Assembly: GCF_007679325.1 (NCBI RefSeq)
Contig: NZ_VEGI01000001.1
Coordinates: forward strand, 1,488,001-1,552,000
DNA: 64,000 nucleotides
Source: Arthrobacter sp. U41
Lineage (GTDB): Bacteria > Actinomycetota > Actinomycetes > Actinomycetales > Micrococcaceae
Reading direction: 5' to 3'
How positions within the stretch are numbered: the stretch's first letter is position 1; every line of letters begins with the position of its first letter. The notes below the pieces were generated by a model. The model was not told where the DNA came from, did no database searches, and saw nothing but the letters and a program-made list of their open reading frames with translations. Shown one piece after another: positions 7,701-15,621 of this stretch. The translations under genes were made by a program, and so were the position numbers.

Positions 7701-8672
7701 CTAGGCGAACGTCCGGCCGGTGAGTTTCTCGTAAGCCTCGACGTACCGGCTGCGGGTGCGGGTGACGACGTCGGCCGGCAGCGCCGGAGGCGCCAGGTCC
7801 GAGGACTTGTCCCAGCCGGATGCGGCCGAGGTCAGCCAGTCGCGGACGTACTGCTTGTCGTAGGAAGGCTGGGCCTTGCCGGGCTGGTACGTGGCGGCAT
7901 CCCAGAAACGTGAGGAGTCCGGGGTGAGCACCTCGTCGCCGAGCGTGATGACGCCGGTGGCGACGTCCAAGCCGAATTCCACCTTGGTGTCGGCAAGGAT
8001 GATGCCGCGGCCACGGGCGATGGCTTCTGCCTTTGTGTAGATCTCCAGGGTGAGTTCACGCAGCCGGGACGCGATGTCCTCCCCAACGGTCTCCACGACG
8101 GCGTCGAAAGTAATGTTCTCGTCGTGCTCGCCCACCTCGGCCTTAGCGGAGGGGGTGAAGATGGCCTCGTCGAGCCGGGACCCGTCCACCAGGCCCCCGG
8201 GCAGAGGGATGCTGCACACGGTGCCGGACGCCCGGTACTCGACAAGCCCGGAGCCGGTGAGGTAGCCGCGGGCGATGCACTCGACCGGGAACATGTCCAG
8301 CTTCTTGCAGATCATCGCGCGGCCCTCCACCGCGGCGGGCACACCGCCGTCGACCGTGGACGCGAGCACGTGGTGGGCAACGCCCAGCTGTTCGAACCAC
8401 CACAGACTCAGCTGGGTCAGGATGCGGCCCTTGTCCGGGATCTCGCTGGCGAGGACGTGGTCATAGGCGCTGATGCGGTCGCTGGCGACCACCAGGACAC
8501 ATTCCTGGCCGATGCGCTCCGTGATGGAGCGGTCCACCGGAACATAGAGGTCGCGGACTTTGCCCGAGTAGATGTGCTTCCAGCCCGGCAGGTCCAGCGT
8601 CGCGGTATCCAGGCCGCCTTTCGGCGCGGACGGCGTGGGTCCGGTGGCGTCCGGCAGGGGTTCACGGGTCAT
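7701..8672 (-). CDS. purC: Phosphoribosylaminoimidazole-succinocarboxamide synthase
   Basis: A 323-residue SAICAR synthetase, which ligates aspartate to CAIR with ATP in purine synthesis. The conserved opening KHIYSGKVRDLY, the VASDRISAYDHVL motif, the RGYLTGSG segment and GIILADTKVEFG are all present. The ATG at 8672 has GAAGG seven bases upstream. A TTG at 8678 that overlaps the purD stop is the alternative start. Its length is that of the longer actinobacterial/eukaryotic-type PurC. It lies directly behind purD in one operon. Confidence 0.95.
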   Translation of the reverse strand: MTREPLPDATGPTPSAPKGGLDTATLDLPGWKHIYSGKVRDLYVPVDRSITERIGQECVLVVASDRISAYDHVLASEIPDKGRILTQLSLWWFEQLGVAHHVLASTVDGGVPAAVEGRAMICKKLDMFPVECIARGYLTGSGLVEYRASGTVCSIPLPGGLVDGSRLDEAIFTPSAKAEVGEHDENITFDAVVETVGEDIASRLRELTLEIYTKAEAIARGRGIILADTKVEFGLDVATGVITLGDEVLTPDSSRFWDAATYQPGKAQPSYDKQYVRDWLTSAASGWDKSSDLAPPALPADVVTRTRSRYVEAYEKLTGRTFA

Positions 8673-8674
8673 GC

Positions 8675-9985
8675 TCAAGCCTTCGCTTTCGTGGCGGCCG
8701 GGGCGCCGGGCGTCTGCACTTTGATCTCGCCGCGCGCCGCCTTGCCGCCGATGTCGGTGCGGAACTGGCTGCCGTCGAGCTGGACCAGTTCGACGCCGTC
8801 GTACGCCCGCTCCCGGGCCTCGACGAGGTCCGTTCCGAGCGCCACCACGGCCAGGACGCGTCCGCCCGCGGACACAACCTTGCCTTCGTCGTCGAGCTTG
8901 GTGCCGGCGTGGATCACGTGGACACCTTCGATCGACTCGACTTTCTTGAGCCCCCGGATCCGGTCGCCGGTGCGCGGCGCGTCGGGGTAGTTCTCGGCGG
9001 CGACGACGACGGCGACTGCGGTCTCCCTGGACCAGCGCAGGGGCTGGACCTTGTCCAGTTCGCCCTTGGCCGCTGCCATCAGGAGCCCGCCGAGAGGGGT
9101 CTTGAGGCGGGCAAGGACCGCCTGGGTTTCCGGGTCGCCGAAGCGGACGTTGAATTCGATCACACGGGTGCCGCGGGACGTCAGGGCCAGCCCGACGAAG
9201 AGCACACCGACGAACGGGGTGCCGCGGTGGGCCATCTGGTTGACCGTGGGCTGGGCGACGCGGTCAAGAACCTCCTGGACGAGGCCTTCGGGGGCCCATT
9301 CCAGCGGGGTGTAGGCGCCCATGCCGCCGGTGTTGGGGCCCTCGTCGTTGTCGAAGATCCGTTTGAAGTCCTGCGCCGGGGAGAGCGCCACGGTGTTGCT
9401 GCCGTCGCAGAGGACGAAGATCGAGACCTCGGGTCCGTCCAGGAATTCCTCGATCACCACGGTGCCGCCGGCATCGAAGCAGCTCTGGGCGTGGGCGAGG
9501 GCCTCGTCCCGGTTGTTGGTGACCACCACACCCTTGCCTGCGGCGAGTCCGTCGTCCTTGACGACGTAGGGCGCGCCGAACGTGTCCAGCGCGTCGGCGG
9601 CTTCCTCGGCGTTGCCGGCCACCCGGGCCATCGCGGTGGGGACACCGGCCTCGGCCATGACTTCCTTGGCGAACGCCTTGGAGGCCTCAAGCTGGGCCGC
9701 TGCCTTGCTGGGGCCGAACACCGGGATGCCCGCGTCGCGGACGGCGTCGGAAACGCCGGCGGCCAGCGGCGCCTCGGGGCCGACGACCACCAGGTCGACG
9801 GCGAGTTTGGTCGCCAAGGCAGCGACGGCGTCGGGATTGTTGGCGTCGATGGCGTGTGTGGGGACCAGTTTGCTAATGCCGGCGTTGCCCGGGGCCGCAT
9901 GGACCTCGGCTACATTCGGATCTGCAAGCAAGGATCGGACAATGGCGTGTTCGCGGCCGCCGGGGCCGATGACAAGTACCTTCAC
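8675..9985 (-). CDS. purD: Phosphoribosylamine-glycine ligase
   Basis: A 436-residue GAR synthetase, which joins glycine to phosphoribosylamine in the second step of purine synthesis. It opens with the nucleotide-binding VLVIGPGGREHAI and continues through the ATP-grasp core (PYVVKDDGLAAGKGVVV, EEFLDGPEVS, GMGAYTPLEWAP, NVRFGDPETQ). The GTG at 9985 is chosen because the conserved N-terminus begins there; upstream codons run into repeats. A TACCCT hexamer eight bases before it may be a -10 box. purC follows directly. Confidence 0.95.
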   Translation of the reverse strand: MKVLVIGPGGREHAIVRSLLADPNVAEVHAAPGNAGISKLVPTHAIDANNPDAVAALATKLAVDLVVVGPEAPLAAGVSDAVRDAGIPVFGPSKAAAQLEASKAFAKEVMAEAGVPTAMARVAGNAEEAADALDTFGAPYVVKDDGLAAGKGVVVTNNRDEALAHAQSCFDAGGTVVIEEFLDGPEVSIFVLCDGSNTVALSPAQDFKRIFDNDEGPNTGGMGAYTPLEWAPEGLVQEVLDRVAQPTVNQMAHRGTPFVGVLFVGLALTSRGTRVIEFNVRFGDPETQAVLARLKTPLGGLLMAAAKGELDKVQPLRWSRETAVAVVVAAENYPDAPRTGDRIRGLKKVESIEGVHVIHAGTKLDDEGKVVSAGGRVLAVVALGTDLVEARERAYDGVELVQLDGSQFRTDIGGKAARGEIKVQTPGAPAATKAKA

Positions 9986-10036
9986 AGTTCCCAAGGGTAC
10001 TTTGTGGACCCTGCTGGCTCCTAAGCTGTGACCACC

Positions 10037-10323
10037 ACCGGACATGCCCAGCCTTGGCCGCACCCACTGGACATAGCGCCCACATGCTCATTCTTCCGCC
10101 CGCACGGAGGGCATGCCCCACGCGCAGCCGCCTCCCGCCCACCGGACATGCCCAGCCTCGGCCGCACCCACTGGACATAGTGCCCACATGCTCATTCTTC
10201 CGCCCGACCGGAGAGCATGCCCCACGCGCAGCCGCCTCCCGCCCACCGGACATGCCCAGCCTCGGCCGCACCCACTGGACATAGTGCCCATATGCTCATT
10301 CGTACGCCCGACCGGAGGGCATG
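10037..10323. repeat. 104-bp tandem repeat with GGACAT motifs (about 2.8 copies)
   Basis: Units at 10037-10140, 10141-10244 and 10245-10323 repeat with an exact 104-bp period and only a few differences. Each carries ACCGGACATGCCC, ACTGGACATAG and CATGCTCATTC. The leading ACCACCGGACATGCCC also occurs at 1.65 kb. Open frames through it are by-products of the period and are not supported as genes. The remaining gap to 10379 holds no clear signal. Confidence 0.9.
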
Positions 10324-10379
10324 TCCCCCACGGAAGCCCCCGGGGCCATCCGCGGCGCGTCCGGCTGCGAAGACTGGTT

Positions 10380-12032
10380 ATGGAGAAGCCCAGCACGCAG
10401 ACGCCCCGCGCGGAAGAACTCAGCATAGTGAAGCCCGCCCGGAAGCAGCCCGGCAAGCACAGGCCGTCCCGGCGGCTGTCCGGTCCCACCGCCCTCGCCG
10501 CACTGGCCGGGGTGGCGGCGGCCGCCGTCGTGCTGTCCGTGGCGGAGCTGATCGGAGCGTTCTTCACGGCGCGGGCGACGCCTGTGATCGCCCTGGGCTC
10601 GACCTTCATCGACTTCACGCCGTCGTGGCTGAAGGATTTCGCGATCGCCACCTTCGGTACGAATGACAAACTCGCCCTGTTCGTCGGCATGGCGGTGACC
10701 ATCCTGCTGCTTGCCTGCGTTCTGGGCATTGTGGCCTACCGCAAGTGGGCCCTCGGCGTCGCGGGCGTGCTGTTGATGGGCGCCGTGATCGTCGCGAGTG
10801 TGGTGACCCGGGCCAGTGTGAAGCCGCTGGATGCGATTCCTACTTTGATCGGTACCGTGGCCGGACTCATTGCGCTCCGGTTCCTCATCACGCGGCTGTG
10901 GCGGATGCAGCCGTGGCCGGAGATGGACGCGGACCTGGCCGCCAAGGACCCGGAACGTCCCGCCACCAGCCGCCGCGCCTTCTTCGCCGCTACCGGAGTC
11001 ACGGCCGCTGCCTCGGCCGTCGCCGCGACCGGGGGCCGGATGCTCAGCGCGGCCCGCAGCAACGTGGCCCAGGCCCGCGAATCCCTGCAGCTCCCCGCAC
11101 CGGTGAAGCCCGCCCCCGCGGTGCCCGCCGGGGTGCAGTCCAAGGCGCCCGGGGTCACGCCGTGGCTGACGCCCAACAACGAGTTCTACCGCATTGACAC
11201 CGCACTGAGCGTGCCCGAGATCAACGCCCAGGACTGGGAGCTGCGCATCCACGGCCTCGTGGAACAGGAAGTCCGGCTCAGCTTCCAGGACCTGCTCGGC
11301 GCGAACCTGATCGAGTCCCACGTTTCCCTGACCTGTGTGTCCAACCCGGTGGGCGGGAACCTGGCCGGCAACGCCAAATGGCTGGGCATGCCCATCCGTG
11401 ACGTGCTCAAGCTGGCCCGGCCCAAGGAAGGCGCGGACATGGTGCTCTCCACCTCGATCGATGGCTTCAGCGCTTCGACTCCACTGGAGGTCCTGCAGGA
11501 TGACCGGGACGCCATGCTGGCCATCGGCATGAACGGCGAAGCCCTCCCGCTGGAACACGGCTATCCGGTGCGGATGGTTGTTCCCGGCCTGTACGGCTTC
11601 GTCTCGGCCACCAAATGGGTGGTGGACCTGGAGGTCACCCGGTTCGCGGACAGCAAGGCCTACTGGACGCAGCGCGGCTGGTCCGAGCGCGGCCCCATCA
11701 AGACCATGGCCCGCGTGGAGGTCCCCAAGTCCTTCGCCAAGGTTCCGGCCGGGCGGGTCGCGATCGGCGGGACCGCCTGGGCCCAGACGCGCGGCATCAC
11801 CAAGGTTGAGGTGCAGATCGACAACGGGGACTGGGTTGAGGCCACCCTCTCCACGGAAGCCTCGCTGGTCACCTGGCGGCAGTGGTCCTTCGACTGGGAG
11901 GCCACCCCGGGCCCGCACTACATCAAGGCCCGCGCCACGGACGGAACCGGCGAGGTCCAGACGGACAAGCGCGCGGATCCCGTGCCCGACGGCGCGTCCG
12001 GCTGGCAGTCGCTGATGGTGACCGTGGAATAA
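10380..12032 (+). CDS. Membrane-anchored molybdopterin-dependent oxidoreductase (sulfite oxidase-like)
   Basis: A 550-residue protein. The first 190 residues carry four hydrophobic segments (ALAALAGVAAAAVVLSVAEL, LALFVGMAVTILLLACVLG and two more). Then comes a twin-Arg-like SRRAFFAATG with a further hydrophobic stretch, and then a sulfite-oxidase-type molybdopterin domain with LSLTCVSNPVGG, whose Cys is the expected Mo ligand. The C-terminus (about residues 440-550) fits the Ig-like Mo-co dimerisation domain. The catalytic part is predicted to face outward. The ATG at 10380 is chosen because upstream codons lie in the tandem repeat. Physiological substrate unknown. Confidence 0.88.
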   Translation: MEKPSTQTPRAEELSIVKPARKQPGKHRPSRRLSGPTALAALAGVAAAAVVLSVAELIGAFFTARATPVIALGSTFIDFTPSWLKDFAIATFGTNDKLALFVGMAVTILLLACVLGIVAYRKWALGVAGVLLMGAVIVASVVTRASVKPLDAIPTLIGTVAGLIALRFLITRLWRMQPWPEMDADLAAKDPERPATSRRAFFAATGVTAAASAVAATGGRMLSAARSNVAQARESLQLPAPVKPAPAVPAGVQSKAPGVTPWLTPNNEFYRIDTALSVPEINAQDWELRIHGLVEQEVRLSFQDLLGANLIESHVSLTCVSNPVGGNLAGNAKWLGMPIRDVLKLARPKEGADMVLSTSIDGFSASTPLEVLQDDRDAMLAIGMNGEALPLEHGYPVRMVVPGLYGFVSATKWVVDLEVTRFADSKAYWTQRGWSERGPIKTMARVEVPKSFAKVPAGRVAIGGTAWAQTRGITKVEVQIDNGDWVEATLSTEASLVTWRQWSFDWEATPGPHYIKARATDGTGEVQTDKRADPVPDGASGWQSLMVTVE

Positions 12033-12067
12033 CGGGGTATCCCCGCCGGGCACCATAGACTTGCTGC

Positions 12068-13084
12068 ATGCCCTTGAATTCGCGTGCCACCTTCACCGTC
12101 GAGTCCGCCGTCGAACTGGCCGTCGTTGAACGCAGCGGCTTCGTGGAGTCCCGGCACATCGGCTCGGCCGTCCTCATCGCCGGGGACGGCACCGTCGTCA
12201 CCGAACTGGGCGACATCACCACGCCGATCTATGCCAGGTCCACACTGAAGCCCCTGCAGGCCCTTGCCTCCATGCAGGCCGGCGTCCCCCTGCGCGGCGC
12301 GCAGGCGGCGATCGCTTGCGGCAGCCACGTCGGCTCGCTGGATCACATGGACGTCGTCGAAGGCATGCTCAAGGCCGCCGGCGTCAAGGAAGAACAGCTC
12401 CAGTGCCCGGCAGCCTGGCCCGAGGACGAGACCGCACGCACATGGCTGGTCCGCACAGAGCGGGGCCAGTCCAAGCTTGCCTTCAACTGCTCCGGAAAGC
12501 ATGCCGCGTTCCTCTGGGCCTGCACCGAAAACGGCTGGGACACCCACAGCTACCTCGAACCCAACCATCCCCTGCAGCAGCGCATCCGCTCCGTTATCGA
12601 GGAATACTGCGGCGAGAGCATCGCCCACCTCGGCATCGACGGGTGCGGCGCCCCCGTGGCCGCCGTCTCCCTGACCGGGCTGGCCCGGGCCTTCTCCAAA
12701 CTCGCCAAGGCCCCCGGGGACAAGAACTCCAACGCCCGCGCCGCCACGATCGCCACCTCGATGCTGGACTACCCGTGGGCCGTGCAGGGGAAGGGCGAGT
12801 CCAACACAGTGGTGATGGACGACCTCGGGATCCTCGCCAAGATCGGCGCCGAGGGTGTCCTGGTGATGGCCACCCCCACCGGCGCCTCGGTCGCGATCAA
12901 GATCCTGGACGGCAACGTCCGGGCCACCACGCTCGTCGGGCTGACCCTGCTGGCCGCGGCCGGCGCCGTCGACGTCCCGGAGGTGGCCAGCGTCCTGGAC
13001 AAGGTGGTCGCCCCCGTGCTCGGCGGCGGCCGGCCGGTGGGCAAGATCCGGCTGGGCCACGCCGTCTCGGCCCTGCTGGACTAG
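12068..13084 (+). CDS. Asparaginase (thermolabile asnase II family)
   Basis: A 338-residue protein of the family also called L-asparaginase II of Rhizobium type, unrelated to the E. coli enzyme. Motifs include the nucleophile-containing ARSTLKPLQALA, ACGSHVGS, NCSGKHAAFLWAC and GIDGCGAPV. It hydrolyses asparagine to aspartate and ammonia, presumably in the cytoplasm as no signal peptide is seen. TAGACT lies exactly six bases before the ATG and no ribosome site is present, so the transcript is probably leaderless. The next gene begins three bases after the stop. Confidence 0.88.
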   Translation: MPLNSRATFTVESAVELAVVERSGFVESRHIGSAVLIAGDGTVVTELGDITTPIYARSTLKPLQALASMQAGVPLRGAQAAIACGSHVGSLDHMDVVEGMLKAAGVKEEQLQCPAAWPEDETARTWLVRTERGQSKLAFNCSGKHAAFLWACTENGWDTHSYLEPNHPLQQRIRSVIEEYCGESIAHLGIDGCGAPVAAVSLTGLARAFSKLAKAPGDKNSNARAATIATSMLDYPWAVQGKGESNTVVMDDLGILAKIGAEGVLVMATPTGASVAIKILDGNVRATTLVGLTLLAAAGAVDVPEVASVLDKVVAPVLGGGRPVGKIRLGHAVSALLD

Positions 13085-13086
13085 CC

Positions 13087-13464
13087 ATGGGTGTAGCCCG
13101 ACGCCGGATAGCCCTCGATGAGGGCCGCGCGGCCCTCGCCGCATGGCAGGCAGCCGGCGGCCCCGAGGCCGGCAGCCCCGTCCCCCGCAGCACGCTCGCG
13201 ACGGCGGTCCGCTACTCCCTGGAGGAAGTCACCGCCCGGGCCCCCGGAAACTCGGTGGAAGTACGCGTCCCGCCCTTCGGCGTGACGCAGTGCGTGGAGG
13301 GTCCGCGGCATACCCGCGGCACTCCCCCGAACGTCATTGAGTGCGACGCCGCCACCTGGCTGGCGATGGTCAGCGGGCAGCTGAGCTGGGCAGACGCCGT
13401 CGACGCCGGCCGGGTGGCAGCGTCGGGGCTGCGCGCCGACCTGTCCGCCCTGCTGCCGCTCTAG
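13087..13464 (+). CDS. Small sterol-carrier-like family protein
   Basis: A 125-residue protein, ATG two bases after the asparaginase stop. The C-terminal half (VEVRVPPFGVTQCVEGPRH, then NVIECDAATWLAMVSGQL) matches the actinobacterial 'sterol carrier family' annotation, a small SCP2-like fold often attached to the asparaginase gene. No catalytic motif is visible and no signal peptide or membrane segment is present. Co-transcription with the asparaginase is likely. The function is unknown. Confidence 0.65.
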   Translation: MGVARRRIALDEGRAALAAWQAAGGPEAGSPVPRSTLATAVRYSLEEVTARAPGNSVEVRVPPFGVTQCVEGPRHTRGTPPNVIECDAATWLAMVSGQLSWADAVDAGRVAASGLRADLSALLPL

Positions 13465-13474
13465 GCTTTCGGCG

Positions 13475-14236
13475 CTAGCCGCGCCCGATGAACGGCATTC
13501 CGGCTGCGGTGATGACGAGGGAGCCGACGCTGGCCGACGGCGGCATCCCGGCCATCAGCAGCACCGCACGGGCGGCCTCGTCCACCGGGAAAGTCGGTTC
13601 CACGCGGCTGCTGCCGTCGGCCTGGACCGCGCCGGAGCCGACGCCGATCGTGTCCATCAGCTCCGTGGCCGTGTTGCCGATGTCGATCTGGCCGCAGGTG
13701 ATCCCGAACCCCCGGCCGTCGAGTTCGATGCTTTTGGTCAGCCCGGTCATGGCATGTTTGGTGACCGTGTAAGCCACAGTCCGGGGCCGCGGCGAATGGG
13801 CGGCGATCGAGCCGTTGTTGATGATCCTCCCGCCCTGGGGCGACTGGGCCTTCATCGCCCGGACGGCGGCGGCGGCGCACAGCATGGAGCCGGTGAGGTT
13901 CACCGACAGGGTCGCGTCCCAGTCGGCGAGGCTGATCTCGTCCACGGAGGCGGCAGGGCCGAACACGCCGGCATTGTTGAACAGGACATCCACGCGGCCC
14001 CACAGCTTGAGGGTCTCGGAGAACAGCCGTTCGACGTCGTCGGGCACCGTCACATCGCACGGAACGGCGAGCGCCTGGGCATGTCCCGCGCCGGTTTCCC
14101 GCAGCTGCGATTCCCGGCGGCCGGCCAGCACCACCCGGTAGCCGTCGGCGAGCATGAGCCGGGCTACCGCCCGTCCGATTCCGGATCCGGCGCCGGTGAC
14201 GACGGCGACTCGGCCGGGCAGGTGATGTCGTGTCAT
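13475..14236 (-). CDS. SDR family oxidoreductase
   Basis: A 253-residue short-chain dehydrogenase. It has the NAD(P) motif TGAGSGIGRAVA near residues 15-27, FNNAGVFGPAA, the catalytic Ser region INNGSIAAHS, and the catalytic pair in VAYTVTKHAMTG (Tyr, Lys). Arg in AGRR after the second strand suggests NADPH preference. TACGCT lies exactly six bases before the ATG, which points to a leaderless message. Four GTGTCAT motifs sit at and upstream of the start. The substrate is unknown. It is convergent with the sterol-carrier-like gene. Confidence 0.9.
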   Translation of the reverse strand: MTRHHLPGRVAVVTGAGSGIGRAVARLMLADGYRVVLAGRRESQLRETGAGHAQALAVPCDVTVPDDVERLFSETLKLWGRVDVLFNNAGVFGPAASVDEISLADWDATLSVNLTGSMLCAAAAVRAMKAQSPQGGRIINNGSIAAHSPRPRTVAYTVTKHAMTGLTKSIELDGRGFGITCGQIDIGNTATELMDTIGVGSGAVQADGSSRVEPTFPVDEAARAVLLMAGMPPSASVGSLVITAAGMPFIGRG

Positions 14237-14344
14237 CCGGCTAGCGTATGCCGAGTTCGCACCTCACGGCAGTGTCCAGCGCCAACATTGCGGCGACGTG
14301 TCATCTCGCGGCGACGTGTCATCACGCGAGCGGCGATGTGTCAT
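14230..14344. repeat. GTGTCAT motif cluster upstream of the SDR gene
   Basis: GTGTCAT occurs at 14298, 14316 and 14338 within near-repeats of CGACGTGTCATCACGCG, spaced 18 and 22 bp, and again at 14230 over the start codon. The same heptamer forms both arms of the palindrome in front of the TetR gene at 50344-50360. The spacing of about two helical turns suits a protein-binding array. Confidence 0.55.
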
Positions 14345-14364
14345 CACGCGAAGGGGCGGACCAC

Positions 14365-14673
14365 TCAGTGGTGGGCGCGCGCCCGCTTTCCCGCGGCCAG
14401 CGACCCTCCGGACAGCGAGGTTCCCCGGCCGGCGCCCCCGGCGGTCCGCCTGGTCACCCTGGAGAGCGAACCCGCCGGCGCGGCCTGGCCGCCGGCGCTG
14501 CGGTCCCGGATAAGCCCCGTGCCGGCGATTTCGCGGGCCTGGGCAATGCCGGCAACGGCTGCCCCCTTGGTGGGAAAGGTGACGGAGACGGCCATCAGGC
14601 TGCCTGATCCGTCCAGCATGCGGATCCTGTAGCCGCCGTCGGGCGCGTCCACGAGTTCAAAATAGCCAGCCAT
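14365..14673 (-). CDS. YegP-type DUF1508 protein
   Basis: A 102-residue protein with one DUF1508 domain in residues 1-50 (YFELVDAPDGGYRIRMLDGS, then SVTFPTKGAAVAGIAQAREI), the small fold also seen in E. coli YegP. The second half is Gly/Ala/Ser/Arg-rich and without known domain. AAAGGAG lies seven bases before the ATG. A 12-bp palindrome sits 41 bp upstream. The family is widespread and stress-associated in some bacteria; molecular function unknown. Confidence 0.8.
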   Translation of the reverse strand: MAGYFELVDAPDGGYRIRMLDGSGSLMAVSVTFPTKGAAVAGIAQAREIAGTGLIRDRSAGGQAAPAGSLSRVTRRTAGGAGRGTSLSGGSLAAGKRARAHH

Positions 14674-14706
14674 CGCACACTCCTTTATCCTCTACCCCAC
14701 GTTGGG

Positions 14707-14725
14707 ATATTAGTAAGTATACTTA
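14707..14725 (-). promoter_or_regulatory. TAAGTATACTTA palindrome with -10-like box
   Basis: The perfect 12-bp palindrome TAAGTATACTTA (14714-14725) is followed on the minus strand, one base on, by TAATAT (14707-14712). Related motifs, TAAGCATGCTGA, TAAGCATACTGA and TAAGCAAGCTGA, lie at 22655, 43608 and 45228. It precedes the DUF1508 gene. Confidence 0.5.
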
Positions 14726-14810
14726 TCTAAACTGTGGACGAACACCGGCCGTAAATATCGGCCGGACCCAGACAGTGCCATAGGCGGTTCCGTCGGACTA
14801 GGATCCGTAG

Positions 14811-15563
14811 ATGCTAAAAGGGCACCAGATCGGACGCACGCATGTCGGCACCAGCGGCTGGAGCTATGACCACTGGGAGGACGTGTTCTACCCGCCCGGG
14901 CTCCCGGCACGGGAGCGGCTGGGGTACTACGCGGCACGCTTCGCCACGGTGGAGCTCAACGCCAGCTTCTACCGCTGGCCCCGGGAGGCCACGTTCGCCA
15001 GTTGGCGCCGGCGCCTTCCTCCCGGGTTCCTGCTCTCCGTCAAGGCCCCCCGCGGATTAACGCACGGCAAAAAGCTGTTCGCCCCGGAGGTCTGGATCGA
15101 GCGGATCGCCCGGTGCTGGCATGAACTGGGCGAAAAACGGGCGGTGCTGCTGGTCCAGCTGCCCCCGGACTTCCCCCGGGACGACGCGCGGCTGGACTAC
15201 TTCCTGACGGCGCTTCCCGACTGGATCCGCGTCAGCATGGAGTTCCGCCACGCCAGCTGGGACGAGCCCGCGGTCTACGCGCTGCTGGAACGGCACGGCG
15301 CCGCCTACTGCATCATGAGCGGCGCGGGCCTCCCGTGCGTCCTCCGGGCCACCGCAGAGTTCGTCTACGTCCGGCTGCACGGACCGGACCGGGAGCACCT
15401 CTACGGAGGCTCCTACCCGGACGGTGACCTGCGCTGGTGGGCGGACCGGATCCGCGAATGGCAGCACGCCGGCAAGGAGGTGTTTGTGTATTTCAACAAC
15501 GACGGCGGCGGCAACGCCGTCCGCAACGCCATGGCACTGCGCCACGTGCTAGGCGACACCTGA
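14811..15563 (+). CDS. DUF72 domain-containing protein
   Basis: A 250-residue DUF72 protein (TIM-barrel-like family, E. coli YecE). The N-terminal GTSGWSYDHW, the YPPGLPARERLGYYA segment, VELNASFYRWP and the LSVKAPRGLTH strand are characteristic, and the C-terminal EVFVYFNNDGGGNAV also fits. It is probably cytoplasmic with unknown activity. TAGGAT lies exactly six bases before the ATG with no ribosome site, so the transcript is probably leaderless. Confidence 0.9.
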   Translation: MLKGHQIGRTHVGTSGWSYDHWEDVFYPPGLPARERLGYYAARFATVELNASFYRWPREATFASWRRRLPPGFLLSVKAPRGLTHGKKLFAPEVWIERIARCWHELGEKRAVLLVQLPPDFPRDDARLDYFLTALPDWIRVSMEFRHASWDEPAVYALLERHGAAYCIMSGAGLPCVLRATAEFVYVRLHGPDREHLYGGSYPDGDLRWWADRIREWQHAGKEVFVYFNNDGGGNAVRNAMALRHVLGDT

Positions 15564-15621
15564 ACCGCGCGCCTCCGGACACAGGCGACGGCGGAACGGG
15601 CCCGTGTGGGAGAGTGGAGGC

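Noticed and set aside
10037..10323. CRISPR-like array
   Set aside because: The unit is 104 bp with no variable spacers between short repeats, and no cas genes are present. It is a simple tandem duplication.
10113..10379. N-terminal extension of the molybdopterin oxidoreductase
   Set aside because: An open frame runs in-phase through the tandem repeat, but the extension is a translated repeat with His/Pro-rich composition. The real protein is expected to begin at the ATG at 10380.
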